Assembly: GCF_013260645.1 (NCBI RefSeq)
Contig: NZ_CP053921.1
Span: 2,343,289 to 2,407,288, forward strand
Length of the DNA stretch: 64,000 bases
Origin: Erythrobacter mangrovi
GTDB taxonomy: Bacteria; Pseudomonadota; Alphaproteobacteria; Sphingomonadales; Sphingomonadaceae
Direction of reading: 5' to 3'
Shown here: in pieces, positions 8,389-16,770 of the stretch
Layout: each line of letters starts with the position of its first letter
Position numbering within the stretch: position 1 is the stretch's first letter
Translations under genes and position numbers: made by a program
Notes under the pieces: model-generated
Told to the model about the DNA's origin: nothing
The model's database searches: none
The model's input: only the letters and a program-made list of their open reading frames with translations

Positions 8389-8673
8389 ATGACCGATCAG
8401 ACCAAGACCGACACTCCGCCCGACCGCCTGTCCGTGCACCCGAAGAGCGCGCATTTCGACGTAGAGGTGCTGAAGCGAGGTGTGGGCATCCGCTTCAAGG
8501 GCAAGCAGCGCACCGATATCGAGGAATACTCGATCTCCGAAGGCTGGGTGCGGGTGCAGGCCGGCAAGACCATGGACCGCCACGGCAACCCGCTGACACT
8601 CAAGCTCAACGGCCCGGTCGAGGCGTGGTTCGAGGACCTCGGCGAAGACGCGCCCGTCGCAAAGGCTGGCTGA
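8389..8673 (+). CDS. DUF3297 family protein
   Basis: 94 aa, small soluble protein without signal peptide or membrane segment. The sequence 'DRLSVHPKSAHFDVEVLKRG' near the start and 'GKTMDRHGNPLTLKLNGPVE' in the second half are typical of the DUF3297 family, which is common in alpha- and gammaproteobacteria. Its function is unknown. Its TGA stop is immediately adjacent to the stop of the convergent CHAP gene, with no spacer. Confidence 0.8.
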   Translation: MTDQTKTDTPPDRLSVHPKSAHFDVEVLKRGVGIRFKGKQRTDIEEYSISEGWVRVQAGKTMDRHGNPLTLKLNGPVEAWFEDLGEDAPVAKAG

Positions 8674-9294
8674 TTACTGGAATTTCGCGAACGCGCTGAG
8701 GAAGCGTGTCGATGGTTCTTCGCGCGCCGGTACGGTTTGGACAGGGGTGCGAGGTCCCTGAGCAAGCGGGGCCTGCTTCTGCACTGCACGATCGGTGTAG
8801 ATGAACCCGTCGACGGGCCAGGCAGTGCTACCAACCTTGCCGAGCGGAGCATACCAAACCTGCACCTGGCTCCAGTCATTGGTAGGTGAGACGTCCACCG
8901 CCAGCACGTCCTTCTCCACCTGTCCGCGCCGTCCGTTGACCGGCGACCAGTTGGCATGGTCGAGCAGGACCCGGCGCGAATCGATCACTTTGCTGACCGC
9001 GGCGACATGGCCGGATTGCATGTTGCGATAGGGGCGGAACGTCATCACCGCCCCTACGCGCGGCTTGTGGCCGGTCGCATAGCGGCCTTGGGCCTGTTCC
9101 CACCAAGTGCTGGCTTCGCCGAATAGTTCGATGCCGGTGACCTGCCGGGCATAGGGTGCGCATTGCAGGTAAGGCTCGAGTTCCTGCCCTTCCCCACCGC
9201 GTGCCATGCCGGCAGAGGCAAGCTCCACGGCTTCGTCGGCCAAGGCAGGTGACGCTGTGGCAAGCAGGGCAACGAGGGCAATCAGCTTCCTCAT
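8674..9294 (-). CDS. secreted CHAP-domain amidase-like protein
   Basis: 206 aa with an N-terminal signal peptide cleaved near ALA-DE (residue 19). The CHAP fold signature is present: Cys45 in 'YLQCAPYARQ' and His96 in 'MQSGHVAAV', preceded by 'VGAVMTFRPY'. Such proteins cleave peptidoglycan peptides or glutathionyl-spermidine; a periplasmic peptidoglycan role is most likely given the export signal. A proline-rich tail follows the domain. An upstream in-frame extension to 9423 was rejected because the signal peptide starts at 9294. Confidence 0.83.
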   Translation of the reverse strand: MRKLIALVALLATASPALADEAVELASAGMARGGEGQELEPYLQCAPYARQVTGIELFGEASTWWEQAQGRYATGHKPRVGAVMTFRPYRNMQSGHVAAVSKVIDSRRVLLDHANWSPVNGRRGQVEKDVLAVDVSPTNDWSQVQVWYAPLGKVGSTAWPVDGFIYTDRAVQKQAPLAQGPRTPVQTVPAREEPSTRFLSAFAKFQ

Positions 9295-9413
9295 GCCAAA
9301 GGTAAGTAGGGCGTTAACCTTACTAAATGGTTGCGACGAGCGATGCACCCCGAAGCCGCGATTCGCGGTGCCGCTTGCATTGCGCGCGGCGAAGCGCCAC
9401 TTGGCGCGCCATA

Positions 9414-10814
9414 ATGCGCGCATCCTCCACCAAACCGACCGTGATCATCATCGGTCGCCCCAACGTCGGCAAGTCGACGCTTTTCAACCGATTGGTCGGA
9501 AAGCGGCTGGCGCTGGTCGACGACCAGCCCGGCGTGACGCGCGACCGGCGCTTCGGCGATGCCGAAATTGCCGGGATGGAGTTCCAGGTGGTCGATACCG
9601 CCGGCTGGGAAGACGACGATCCCGAGAGCCTGCCCGGCCGCATGCGCAAGCAGACCGAGGTAAGCCTCGAGGGTGCCGATGCGGCCATGTTCGTGTTCGA
9701 TTCGCGAGTAGGCTTGACCCCGCTCGACGAGGAAATCGCCCGCTGGCTGCGGCAGCAGAAAGTCCCCGTGGTGCTGGTGGCGAACAAAGCCGAGGGCAAG
9801 CAGGGCGATGCCGGGATCTACGAAAGTTTCTCGCTCGGCTTCGGTGAACCGGTTGCCCTTTCGGCCGAGCATGGCGAAGGCGTGGCCGATTTGTTCGACC
9901 ATTTGTGGCCGATCATCGGCGCCAAAGCCGAGGCGACCGAAGACGACGACGATACCTTGATAGGCGAAGACGAGGATGCCCCCGCCGGTCCGCTGAAGCT
10001 TGCCATTGTCGGCCGTCCGAATGCCGGCAAGTCTACCCTCATCAATCGCCTGCTGGGCGAAGATCGCCTGCTGACTGGTCCCGAAGCCGGCATCACCCGC
10101 GATTCGATCGCGATCGACTGGGAATGGACCGACCCCAGAACCGGCGAGGAGCGCGAGGTCCGGCTGATCGACACCGCCGGCATGCGCAAGCGCGCACAGG
10201 TGGTGGAGAAGCTGGAAAAGCTCTCTGTCGCCGACGCGCGTCGCGCAATCGACTTTGCCGAAGTCGTCGTCCTGATGCTCGATGCCACCCGTGGCCTGGA
10301 ACACCAGGACCTCAAGATCGCCAGCATGGTGCTCGAGGAAGGGCGTGCGTTGATGATCGCCATCAACAAATGGGACATTGCCGAAGACGCCAGCGCGCTG
10401 TTCAACGGCATCCGCGCCGCACTCGACGAAGGCCTGGCGCAGGTGCGCGGCCTCCCGCTGATCGCGGTCAGCGCGAAAACCGGCAAGGGCCTCGACCAGC
10501 TGCTCTGCGCCGCATTCGACCTGCGCGAAGCATGGAGCCGCCGCGTTCCCACAGCCGCGCTCAACCGTTGGTTCGACGATGCGCTGGAAGCCAACCCGCC
10601 GCCCGCGCCCAAGGGCAAGCGGATCAAGCTGCGGTATATCACCCAGGCAAGCACCCGTCCCCCGCGCTTCGTGGTCTTCGGGACGCGGCTCGACATGCTG
10701 CCGAAGAGCTATGAGCGCTATCTGGTGAACGGCATTCGCTCCAAGCTTGGTTTCGAGGCGGTGCCGGTGCGCGTCGTGCTCAAGAGCCCGAAGAACCCAT
10801 TCCAGAAGGACTGA
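9414..10814 (+). CDS. der: ribosome biogenesis GTPase Der (EngA)
   Basis: 466 aa with two consecutive Era-like GTPase domains and a KH-like C-terminus, the hallmark of Der, needed for 50S subunit maturation. P-loop 1 is GRPNVGKS at residues 14-21 and P-loop 2 is GRPNAGKS near 199-206. G3 motifs are DTAGW and DTAGM, and G4 motifs are NKAE and NKWD. An acidic linker ('ATEDDDDTLIGEDED') separates the domains. The start at 9414 places the first P-loop at the usual distance; upstream in-frame starts would add an atypical leader. Confidence 0.96.
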   Translation: MRASSTKPTVIIIGRPNVGKSTLFNRLVGKRLALVDDQPGVTRDRRFGDAEIAGMEFQVVDTAGWEDDDPESLPGRMRKQTEVSLEGADAAMFVFDSRVGLTPLDEEIARWLRQQKVPVVLVANKAEGKQGDAGIYESFSLGFGEPVALSAEHGEGVADLFDHLWPIIGAKAEATEDDDDTLIGEDEDAPAGPLKLAIVGRPNAGKSTLINRLLGEDRLLTGPEAGITRDSIAIDWEWTDPRTGEEREVRLIDTAGMRKRAQVVEKLEKLSVADARRAIDFAEVVVLMLDATRGLEHQDLKIASMVLEEGRALMIAINKWDIAEDASALFNGIRAALDEGLAQVRGLPLIAVSAKTGKGLDQLLCAAFDLREAWSRRVPTAALNRWFDDALEANPPPAPKGKRIKLRYITQASTRPPRFVVFGTRLDMLPKSYERYLVNGIRSKLGFEAVPVRVVLKSPKNPFQKD

Positions 10815-10819
10815 GCACT

Positions 10820-11308
10820 GTGCTGCTCGAATTCCTTGCCGCGACGCCGGCGATAGACCTGCTCGAGCGAACCAGCTCGACCGCACAGGTGCAGCATGTC
10901 GTCCAGCTCAGCCTGGCCCCTGCCTTCCTGCTCGCCGCAATCGGCGCGGTGATGAATGTCATGACCAATCGGTTGATCTGGGTCGCCAACAAGATCGAAA
11001 AGATCGTTGCCGCCGACGAAGAGGGCCGCGCGGGCATTCTGCTCGAAGAACTTCCCGCTTTGGAGAAGCGCCGGGTCTATGCCCAGCGCGCAGTCATGCT
11101 CAGCACAGCTGCCGCGCTAACGATCAGCATCGTCATCGTGCTGCTATTCGTCAGCGCTTTCGTGCGCACCCCATTGGGCACGCTGGTCGCCTTGGCATGG
11201 ATCGTGACGATGAGTTTCCTCGTCGCCGGACTTGCCTCCTTCCTCATGGAAACCCGCACCGCCGCGAAGCGCAATCTCGAACGGATGAGGCGGAGAAAAG
11301 CGCGATAG
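10820..11308 (+). CDS. DUF2721 family membrane protein
   Basis: 162 aa with three hydrophobic segments (about residues 28-46, 92-114 and 120-143) and a very basic C-terminus (RMRRRKAR). The sequence fits the DUF2721 family of unknown function. It starts with GTG only 5 nt after der, so it is probably co-transcribed. A GC-rich hairpin downstream likely ends the unit. Confidence 0.75.
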   Translation: MLLEFLAATPAIDLLERTSSTAQVQHVVQLSLAPAFLLAAIGAVMNVMTNRLIWVANKIEKIVAADEEGRAGILLEELPALEKRRVYAQRAVMLSTAAALTISIVIVLLFVSAFVRTPLGTLVALAWIVTMSFLVAGLASFLMETRTAAKRNLERMRRRKAR

Positions 11309-11363
11309 CGAGACGATACCCTTCGTGGTTCGCGAGCGCGGATTTCTGAGCCGAAGATGCAAG

Positions 11364-11385
11364 CGGCGGGGTATCAACCCCGCCG
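11364..11385. terminator. hairpin terminator between der-DUF2721 unit and convergent secreted-protein gene
   Basis: An 8-bp perfect stem CGGCGGGG / CCCCGCCG with a 6-nt TATCAA loop lies between converging genes. It is followed on the plus strand by TTACACGTTTC, a poor T tract. Confidence 0.65.
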
Positions 11386-11410
11386 TTACACGTTTCAGCA
11401 AGCTTTCTGA

Positions 11411-11878
11411 CTATTTGCCGGTCAGGATGACCTCACGCAGCAAGTAAGTGCCCTGGATCTTGCGGATCTTGTTGTAGAGATCGATCACCGTCGTGTTGGA
11501 TTGATCGAGATTGGCTTTCCCGTACGCGTCGAGGAAGGCCATGTATCTTGCCTTGTTCGGCGCAATCATCTCGTCGCTCGGAAAGACCACAACCAGCACC
11601 AGGTTGACCGAATTGTCGCCGTAGGGGACGCTGTAGATCCCGTAGTCCTTGATATGGCCCAGCTTTTTCTGCGCCTCATTGGCTGCCACCCAGGTGCTCT
11701 TCAGCCCTTCAAGGTAGGTCTCGAACTGCCCCTCGTCGACTTTGACGAAGGTCATCTCGACCACCTCTTTCGATGGTTCGTAGTCCTTGTAGAGTTCCAT
11801 TTCGGCTGCGGCAGGTACTGCCATGGCAAGAGCCGCAGCAACGACGGATCCCCCGATCGCTTTCTTGATGACGTTCAT
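11411..11878 (-). CDS. hypothetical secreted protein
   Basis: 155 aa with a classical signal peptide (MNVIKKAIGG, a hydrophobic core, and AAA cleavage near residue 25). The mature part is about 130 residues and rich in charged residues, without cysteines. Segments such as 'EMTFVKVDEGQFETYLEGLK' and 'VNLVLVVVFPSDEM' suggest an alpha/beta dimeric ferredoxin-like (NIPSNAP/ABM-like) fold, which is only a guess. A GGAGGAA ribosome site precedes the ATG. No functional partner is evident. Confidence 0.7.
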   Translation of the reverse strand: MNVIKKAIGGSVVAAALAMAVPAAAEMELYKDYEPSKEVVEMTFVKVDEGQFETYLEGLKSTWVAANEAQKKLGHIKDYGIYSVPYGDNSVNLVLVVVFPSDEMIAPNKARYMAFLDAYGKANLDQSNTTVIDLYNKIRKIQGTYLLREVILTGK

Positions 11879-12233
11879 CGTTCTTCCTCCAAACTTCGTG
11901 GGTGGTGCGACCCTGCGAATTGGAAGTCGTGCGAACCGTATTCTTGGAAGGCGCGTTTGATTGCCTTTGTTCTGAGAACGCTCCCTTTTCAGACAGTGGA
12001 CCTTCGGTGGGATAGTGTCAAATGACCTGCCTGGCGTGGCTGCCAGGGTAGCGGCTCAGCTGGACCCCCAGTGCGCCGCCGGCGAGATCATTGTGACGAA
12101 CGAGATCGCACCTCCGATCCCAATAATCGAGCAGATCAGCCGAAAATGGATCGCGAGGCGAAGCTGCGCCCCTTAGAGTTATCTGACGTTCATCCCGCCA
12201 AGCGCAGAAATTGCGAGCTAGATGGAGAAGAAC
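11879..12233. other. 355-nt stretch with no convincing gene
   Basis: Open frames on both strands cross this stretch but have no ribosome site, no recognisable domain and disagree with each other. It must hold the promoter of the minus-strand secreted protein and perhaps that of the small plus-strand gene at 12234. I see no clear repeat, hairpin or tRNA in it. Confidence 0.5.
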
Positions 12234-12443
12234 ATGTCTCGCATTCGTCTTTCGATCATGCCTCGAATGGAGCATGACCAACCGCCGCTCGACCTCGATG
12301 CGTTGGATATTGCCACTGCTCTGACCGTTGCGGATATCAACACGATCTCCGGTCAGGCCGAGCTGTGGGATGGGGAACGGCGCATTGCCCGCCTGATCCG
12401 TCACGGAGAAGCAGGTGCACCCTTCTGGCAGGTTGGCGGTTAG
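12234..12443 (+). CDS. small hypothetical protein
   Basis: 69 aa, soluble. GGAGAAG lies 5-8 nt before the ATG. The C-terminal part, 'GQAELWDGERRIARLIRHGE' followed by FWQV, resembles short conserved sphingomonad proteins of unknown function. Its TAG stop interlocks with the TAA stop of bfr on the other strand (4-bp overlap), a pattern that recurs at other real gene ends in this window and supports it. No function can be assigned. Confidence 0.55.
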   Translation: MSRIRLSIMPRMEHDQPPLDLDALDIATALTVADINTISGQAELWDGERRIARLIRHGEAGAPFWQVGG

Positions 12444-12925
12444 TCGCCCTCGCCCGCCGGCTTGCTGTTGAGCTGGACGTAGTTTTCCAAGCCCATGCGC
12501 GCGATCATGTCGAACTGCGTCTCGAGGAAATCGACATGCTCTTCCTCGCTTTCGAGGATCCGCTCGAAGATCTCGCGGCTGGTATAGTCCCGCACGCTCT
12601 CACAATGCGCGATCGCGTCCTTGAGCAGGGGGATCGCCTCCATCTCCACGGCCAGGTCGGCCTTGAGGATTTCCTCGACGGTTTCACCCACCTTGAGCTT
12701 GTGGATTGCCTGGAAATTGGGGAGCGCCTCAAGGAACAGGATTCGTTCGGCGAGCACGTCAGCATGCTTCATCTCATCGATCGATTCGTGCCGCTCGTAC
12801 TCGGCAAGACGAGTGATGCCCCAATCGGCAAGCACTCGATAGTGCAGCCAATATTGATTGATCGCGGTCAGCTCATTGGTGAGCGCCTTGTTGAGGAACT
12901 CGATGACCGTGGGATCGCCCTTCAT
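12440..12925 (-). CDS. bfr: bacterioferritin
   Basis: 161 aa ferritin-like subunit that forms a 24-mer iron-storage shell. All ferroxidase ligands are in place: Glu18, Glu51, His54, and later 'VEMEAIPLLKDAI' and 'ESEEEHVDFLE', which supply Glu94, Glu127 and His130. The haem-ligand Met52 lies between Glu51 and His54. Length matches E. coli Bfr. It lies 124 nt downstream of bfd on the same strand, and the two probably answer to the iron box upstream of bfd. Confidence 0.97.
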   Translation of the reverse strand: MKGDPTVIEFLNKALTNELTAINQYWLHYRVLADWGITRLAEYERHESIDEMKHADVLAERILFLEALPNFQAIHKLKVGETVEEILKADLAVEMEAIPLLKDAIAHCESVRDYTSREIFERILESEEEHVDFLETQFDMIARMGLENYVQLNSKPAGEGD

Positions 12926-13049
12926 GGCTGCTCTCCTGTGCTTATTGCGGATGCGTAACTATGCGCCCGCACGGCAGGCCAAGGCAAGGGTCAGACGCGC
13001 AAAAGCGGCAGAATTCCGCTAGTTGAAAGCGATTGTCAGTAGCGGATGA

Positions 13050-13241
13050 TCAGGCGGCCACGGCGGGCTCGAACGCCATTTCGCGTTCTTCCCGAATGAT
13101 GTCGTCGGCCTCGTCCAGGCACTGTCCGCAGTTGGGCTGCTTGCCAAGGGCGGCATAACACGCGACCGCATCGCCTGGAACGCGGCGCCCTACATTGCGC
13201 AACTCGCCCTCCCTGATGGCATTGCAGATGCAGACATACAT
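13050..13241 (-). CDS. bfd: bacterioferritin-associated ferredoxin
   Basis: 63 aa BFD-like [2Fe-2S] protein. The four cluster ligands are Cys4 and Cys6 in 'MYVCICNAI' and Cys38 and Cys41 in 'NCGQC'. In known systems Bfd binds bacterioferritin and reduces its iron core to release Fe2+ under iron limitation, which fits the adjacent bfr. I chose the ATG at 13241 because the family starts with MYVCxC; an upstream ATG would add an unrelated leader. A Fur-like box lies 42 nt upstream. Confidence 0.94.
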   Translation of the reverse strand: MYVCICNAIREGELRNVGRRVPGDAVACYAALGKQPNCGQCLDEADDIIREEREMAFEPAVAA

Positions 13242-13283
13242 GACTTGGCAGCTCCTGCGATTGATTCGCAAAAACACATCTAG

Positions 13284-13298
13284 TGCGAGTCATTCGCA
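13284..13298. promoter_or_regulatory. candidate Fur-type iron box upstream of bfd
   Basis: TGCGAGTCATTCGCA is a 15-mer with perfect TGCGA/TCGCA arms, lying 43-57 nt upstream of the bfd start and followed by ATAGCA. Nearly the same sequence occurs upstream of the TonB receptor at 63662. Iron-dependent repression of bfd by Fur is the natural reading; it is inference. Confidence 0.65.
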
Positions 13299-13318
13299 AT
13301 AGCAAGGGTTTGCAAAAA

Positions 13319-14617
13319 TCACCGCTTCAGGGGGAAGAGGCGCCAGTAGGTGAGGCAGCGCCAAAGCCATTCGAGCGGCCCATAGCGGTAGCGCTCGAGC
13401 CAGGGTTTCGACCAAAGCAGCATCAGTGCCCAAACGCCCAGCACCATGACGAATAGGGCGAAGCGGTGCATGGTGCCGTACAAATCCAGACCCCATGCCG
13501 GAAAGACGGCCAGCATGATCAGCGACGTACCGAGGTAATTGCTGAAGGCCATCCGGCCCGCTGCGACGAATCGCTGGCCCAACCATCCCCGGGTTGCACG
13601 CGGTGCCCATTCCACCAGCAAGGCAGCAAGGCCGAGCACGAAGGCCAGGCGCGGCAGCATGAACAGGCCTTCGAACACGAAGAAGGTGAGGAAGAAAGGG
13701 AAGCCCGCGGCATAGGCCCACAGGCCCAGCGCCAGCGAGGATACTGTCCCACTGCCCAGGCCGACCCAGCCCCACAAGCGCATCTTCGCCGGATCGAGCG
13801 AGCCACTGAAGAACCCGAAACGATAGAGCGCCATTCCCAGCAGGATCAGCGCGATCGTTTCGGTCAAGCCGAAGGCAATTCCCACGAGGTTCTCGTCGGT
13901 CTCCTCGAGCACCTGGTGGCGGACCGTCTCAGGATAGCTGCTGCTGCGGACGCGTTCGATATCCTCGTCGACTTCTTCGATGATATCGGGGACGGCCTTC
14001 GCCAGACTTTCCTGCTGCTTCTCCGAGAGCCGCTGCTCCGCCGCTGCAGGGTGGGTCGCGAGGTAATATTGCGAGCCGAACATCCCGGCCATCGCGAGAG
14101 TACCCAGCCCGTAAAGTGCCAGGCCAAGCAGGAACTGCGACTTGGCCCGCCACTTCATGAACGCCAGCGCCACGATCCCCCACACGGCATAGGACTGGAG
14201 GATGTCCCCGAACCAGATCAGGTAATAATGGACCATGCCGAACAGCAGCAGCCACAGCAGTCGCCGGAACTGCAGCCAGCGACCGGAGCCCCGGGCCCAC
14301 GCTTTTTCCACGAACAGCATCATTCCCGCGCCGAACAGGATAGTGAACAGGCCGCGCATCTTGTGGTCGATGACGACATACTGGATCAACCAGGCGAGCT
14401 TGTCGCCTTCGGTCGGCCCACCCGGCATGGCACCCGGCCAAACATAGACCATGAAGGGATGCGCAAAGGCAGTGATGTTGGCAAAGAGGATGCCGAGCAC
14501 CGCAATGCCGCGGATGAAATCGAGGCTGACCAGGCGTTCGGCGCCGCTGGTCACGCTCGGCTCTACCGGCGCGATCGCCATGTCGTCTGGCATATCGGGT
14601 GTGGCAGCAGTTGCCAT
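13319..14617 (-). CDS. DUF418 domain-containing membrane protein
   Basis: 432 aa polytopic membrane protein with about 8-10 hydrophobic segments. The N-terminal 'RLVSLDFIRGIAVLGILFAN' and the C-terminal 'GPLEWLWRCLTYW' followed by basic residues are classic DUF418 marks. The family (B. subtilis YeiB-like) is related to acyltransferase-3-like membrane proteins and is not functionally defined. A long cytoplasmic or periplasmic helix with repeated charges lies near residues 190-240. A GGGAGGAG ribosome site precedes the ATG. It is a single gene between bfd and the Sel1-SPOR gene. Confidence 0.88.
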   Translation of the reverse strand: MATAATPDMPDDMAIAPVEPSVTSGAERLVSLDFIRGIAVLGILFANITAFAHPFMVYVWPGAMPGGPTEGDKLAWLIQYVVIDHKMRGLFTILFGAGMMLFVEKAWARGSGRWLQFRRLLWLLLFGMVHYYLIWFGDILQSYAVWGIVALAFMKWRAKSQFLLGLALYGLGTLAMAGMFGSQYYLATHPAAAEQRLSEKQQESLAKAVPDIIEEVDEDIERVRSSSYPETVRHQVLEETDENLVGIAFGLTETIALILLGMALYRFGFFSGSLDPAKMRLWGWVGLGSGTVSSLALGLWAYAAGFPFFLTFFVFEGLFMLPRLAFVLGLAALLVEWAPRATRGWLGQRFVAAGRMAFSNYLGTSLIMLAVFPAWGLDLYGTMHRFALFVMVLGVWALMLLWSKPWLERYRYGPLEWLWRCLTYWRLFPLKR

Positions 14618-14714
14618 TGGCGCTCCTCCCTGTGTCCCACGCGACTAACACAGTTGGAGCCCTCGCCAAGCCCCCGTCGACCGGCGATGATCACTTTCCG
14701 TTGGATAACCGATG

Positions 14715-15815
14715 CTATCGTAGCGTCACGAGGCATTCATGGCCCGCTCGCTTGAGCGAGGCACAGGCGCTTGCAGCGTCCGCCCGACTCGCGAACCCGC
14801 CCGCCAGGAGCCTGGTCAGTGACCCAGCCACGATCTTGAGCTTCTCCCGGTCCGCCAGCTCGCTGCGGCCCGCCAGCTGCCGCCACAAGCGATCCGCATT
14901 ACTGGGCACTCCGAAAGCGCCAAGCTGGAGCTTCCATGGCCCGCTCGAAGGGGGCGTGCGCGAAACGGGACTCGCTGCAGGTACGACGGTGTCAGGAGGC
15001 GCGGAGATGGCTGGCTGCGGTGTCGCTGCCTGGGCCCTTGCCGGTTCGGCCCGGGCGACGATCACCGGCTGCGAGCGCGCCGGAAGCGTATAGTCGGCCC
15101 CGGCGCCCAACGGCGACACGACCTGGCGCGGGGGATAGCTGACCGGTGCCGCCGAAGGAGCCGGTGCCGCTCCACCCGTGACACCTTCAGTGCCCAAGGC
15201 AAGGTCGACAGCCGCCAGCTCGCGAGCCCGTGCCGCTTCGGCCTGCGCCTTGATCGACGTTGCCAGCAGCTGCGCTGCCTGGCGATCCTCCAGCGAAATA
15301 TACTGATCCATCTGCTGGATCGCGGATTTTGCCTGCGGCAGGCCGGTACTGTTGGCCAGCGTCAGCAAGGCATAGGCCCGCTGCCAGTCCTTCTCCGCCA
15401 GATCCCCATTAAAATGCGCGATACCAAGAATATACTGGGACCGCGGATCGCCGCGCGAGGCGCCTGCTTCGATGTAGGGCATCGCCAGCTCGTGCTGCCC
15501 CTCTTGAAACAACATGAGCCCGAGATTGTCCGCCGCCCGCAAATGGCCTTGCGCAGCCGCCCGCTCATACAACGCCTTGGCTTGATTCGGGTCGGGATCG
15601 ACCCCGCGTCCCAGGCGATAGGCCTGCGCTAGGTTGAACTGGGCATCCGGATCACCCTGCTGTGCAGGTTCGACCCATTCGCGCACCGCAGTGGCATATT
15701 CGCCACGCGTCCAGGCATCGACCCCCGCCTTCACATCGGCTTGCGCAGGCACGGCAAACGCGAGAGATCCCACAACACCCAAGGAGGCTAGCATCCGCTT
15801 CGTTTGTTGCTCCAT
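14715..15815 (-). CDS. exported Sel1-repeat and SPOR-domain protein
   Basis: 366 aa. Signal peptide (cleavage near AQA-DV, residue 26), then Sel1/TPR-like repeats at about residues 30-180 ('GDPDAQFNLAQAYRLGRGVD', 'GHLRAADNLGLMLF', 'GDPRSQYILGIAHF'). A Pro/Ala-rich linker covers about 205-290, and a C-terminal SPOR domain starts near 'PWKLQLGAFGVPSNADRLWR'. SPOR domains bind denuded glycan strands at the division septum, so a periplasmic, septal role is likely. AGGAGG precedes the ATG, placed in the loop of a short hairpin (15818-15835). It is divergent from the parA-like operon. Confidence 0.88.
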   Translation of the reverse strand: MEQQTKRMLASLGVVGSLAFAVPAQADVKAGVDAWTRGEYATAVREWVEPAQQGDPDAQFNLAQAYRLGRGVDPDPNQAKALYERAAAQGHLRAADNLGLMLFQEGQHELAMPYIEAGASRGDPRSQYILGIAHFNGDLAEKDWQRAYALLTLANSTGLPQAKSAIQQMDQYISLEDRQAAQLLATSIKAQAEAARARELAAVDLALGTEGVTGGAAPAPSAAPVSYPPRQVVSPLGAGADYTLPARSQPVIVARAEPARAQAATPQPAISAPPDTVVPAASPVSRTPPSSGPWKLQLGAFGVPSNADRLWRQLAGRSELADREKLKIVAGSLTRLLAGGFASRADAASACASLKRAGHECLVTLR

Positions 15816-15929
15816 CGACCCGACCTCCTACGGGTGCGGCGATGTGCGCGTTCCCGGTTGCTCCATCCTATAGTAAATCCCCCGTTAGCAAAGCCTTGTG
15901 CGATTTTGATTGGCCAAACTCGTGCGAAG

Positions 15930-15946
15930 TTAACCCTAAATTAGGG
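15930..15946. promoter_or_regulatory. CtrA-like half-palindrome in the divergent SPOR/parA intergenic region
   Basis: TTAA-N7-TTAG at 15930-15944, one base off the CtrA consensus TTAA-N7-TTAA, overlaps an inverted repeat CCCTAAATTAGGG (15934-15946). It lies about 84-100 nt upstream of the parA-like start and 115-131 nt upstream of the Sel1-SPOR start. Binding by CtrA is a hypothesis. Confidence 0.35.
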
Positions 15947-16029
15947 GTAGTCTGCGATCTCCCTCTCAAGACCGCTGTAATTGGCGCGTCAGATAATCGA
16001 ACTCAGGCGCAAACCAAGGGGGACAAACC

Positions 16030-16746
16030 TTGCGTGTACTGGCACTGGCATCGCAGAAGGGCGGATCGGGTAAGACCACGCTCTCCGGACATCTCGCCGT
16101 TCAGGCCCAGCGCGCGGGCGCCGGGCCGGTCGTACTGATTGACATCGACCCACAGGGCTCGCTGGCCGACTGGTGGAACGAACGCGAGGCGGAATATCCC
16201 GCCTTCGCGCAGACCACCGTCGCCCGCCTTGCCAACGATCTCGCGATCTTGCGATCGCAGGGGTTCAAGCTGGCCGTGATCGACACGCCGCCAGCGATCA
16301 CCATGGCGATCCAGTCGGTTATCTCGGTCGCCGAGCTGATCGTCGTCCCAACCCGTCCCTCGCCGCACGACTTGCGCGCCGTGGGCGCCACGGTCGACCT
16401 CTGTGAACGCGCCGGCAAACCGCTGGTGTTCGTCGTGAACGCCGCGACGCCCAAGGCCAAGATCACCTCGGAAGCGGCAGTCGCCCTGAGCCAGCATGGC
16501 ACCGTTGCCCCGATCACCCTGCACCACCGCACTGACTTTGCCGCTTCGATGATCGACGGCCGCACGGTCATGGAAGTCGATCCGGAAAGCCGCTCGGCTG
16601 CCGAGGTCACTGCGCTGTGGAAGTACATCGCCGACCGTCTGGAAAAGAATTTCCGTCGCACGGTCTTCGCCGCACCGAATTCGCAGTCTGCACTGCCCGG
16701 TGCTCATCGCCCCGCTGGTGGCTTCGGCCGCCGGGTGGCCCAGTAA
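16030..16746 (+). CDS. orphan ParA-family ATPase
   Basis: 238 aa ParA/MinD-type P-loop ATPase. The deviant Walker A KGGSGKTT has Lys10 and Lys15. Walker A' is 'DIDPQGSLADWW' (Asp38, Asp40) and Walker B 'AVIDTPP' (Asp85). It is short, lacks an N-terminal DNA-binding domain, and is not next to parB, so it is probably not the chromosomal segregation ParA. It starts with TTG after an AAGGGGG ribosome site. The next gene encodes a ribbon-helix-helix-like protein, and the third a TPR-SPOR lipoprotein, which suggests subcellular positioning of an envelope or division component. Confidence 0.88.
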   Translation: MRVLALASQKGGSGKTTLSGHLAVQAQRAGAGPVVLIDIDPQGSLADWWNEREAEYPAFAQTTVARLANDLAILRSQGFKLAVIDTPPAITMAIQSVISVAELIVVPTRPSPHDLRAVGATVDLCERAGKPLVFVVNAATPKAKITSEAAVALSQHGTVAPITLHHRTDFAASMIDGRTVMEVDPESRSAAEVTALWKYIADRLEKNFRRTVFAAPNSQSALPGAHRPAGGFGRRVAQ

Positions 16747-16770
16747 TAGCGGAAAGGCGGAGACGGCCGG

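Noticed and set aside
9291..10886. 531-codon open frame antisense to der
   Set aside because: Der is certain from its G motifs. The antisense frame has no ribosome site and no recognised domain.
12018..12404. 128-codon minus-strand frame opposite the small gene at 12234
   Set aside because: It lacks a ribosome site and family resemblance, whereas the plus-strand gene has an SD and an interlocked stop.
13466..14755. 429-codon frame antisense to the DUF418 gene
   Set aside because: It is rich in His, Arg and Gln, the usual composition of an antisense product in GC-rich DNA, and conflicts with a good membrane protein.
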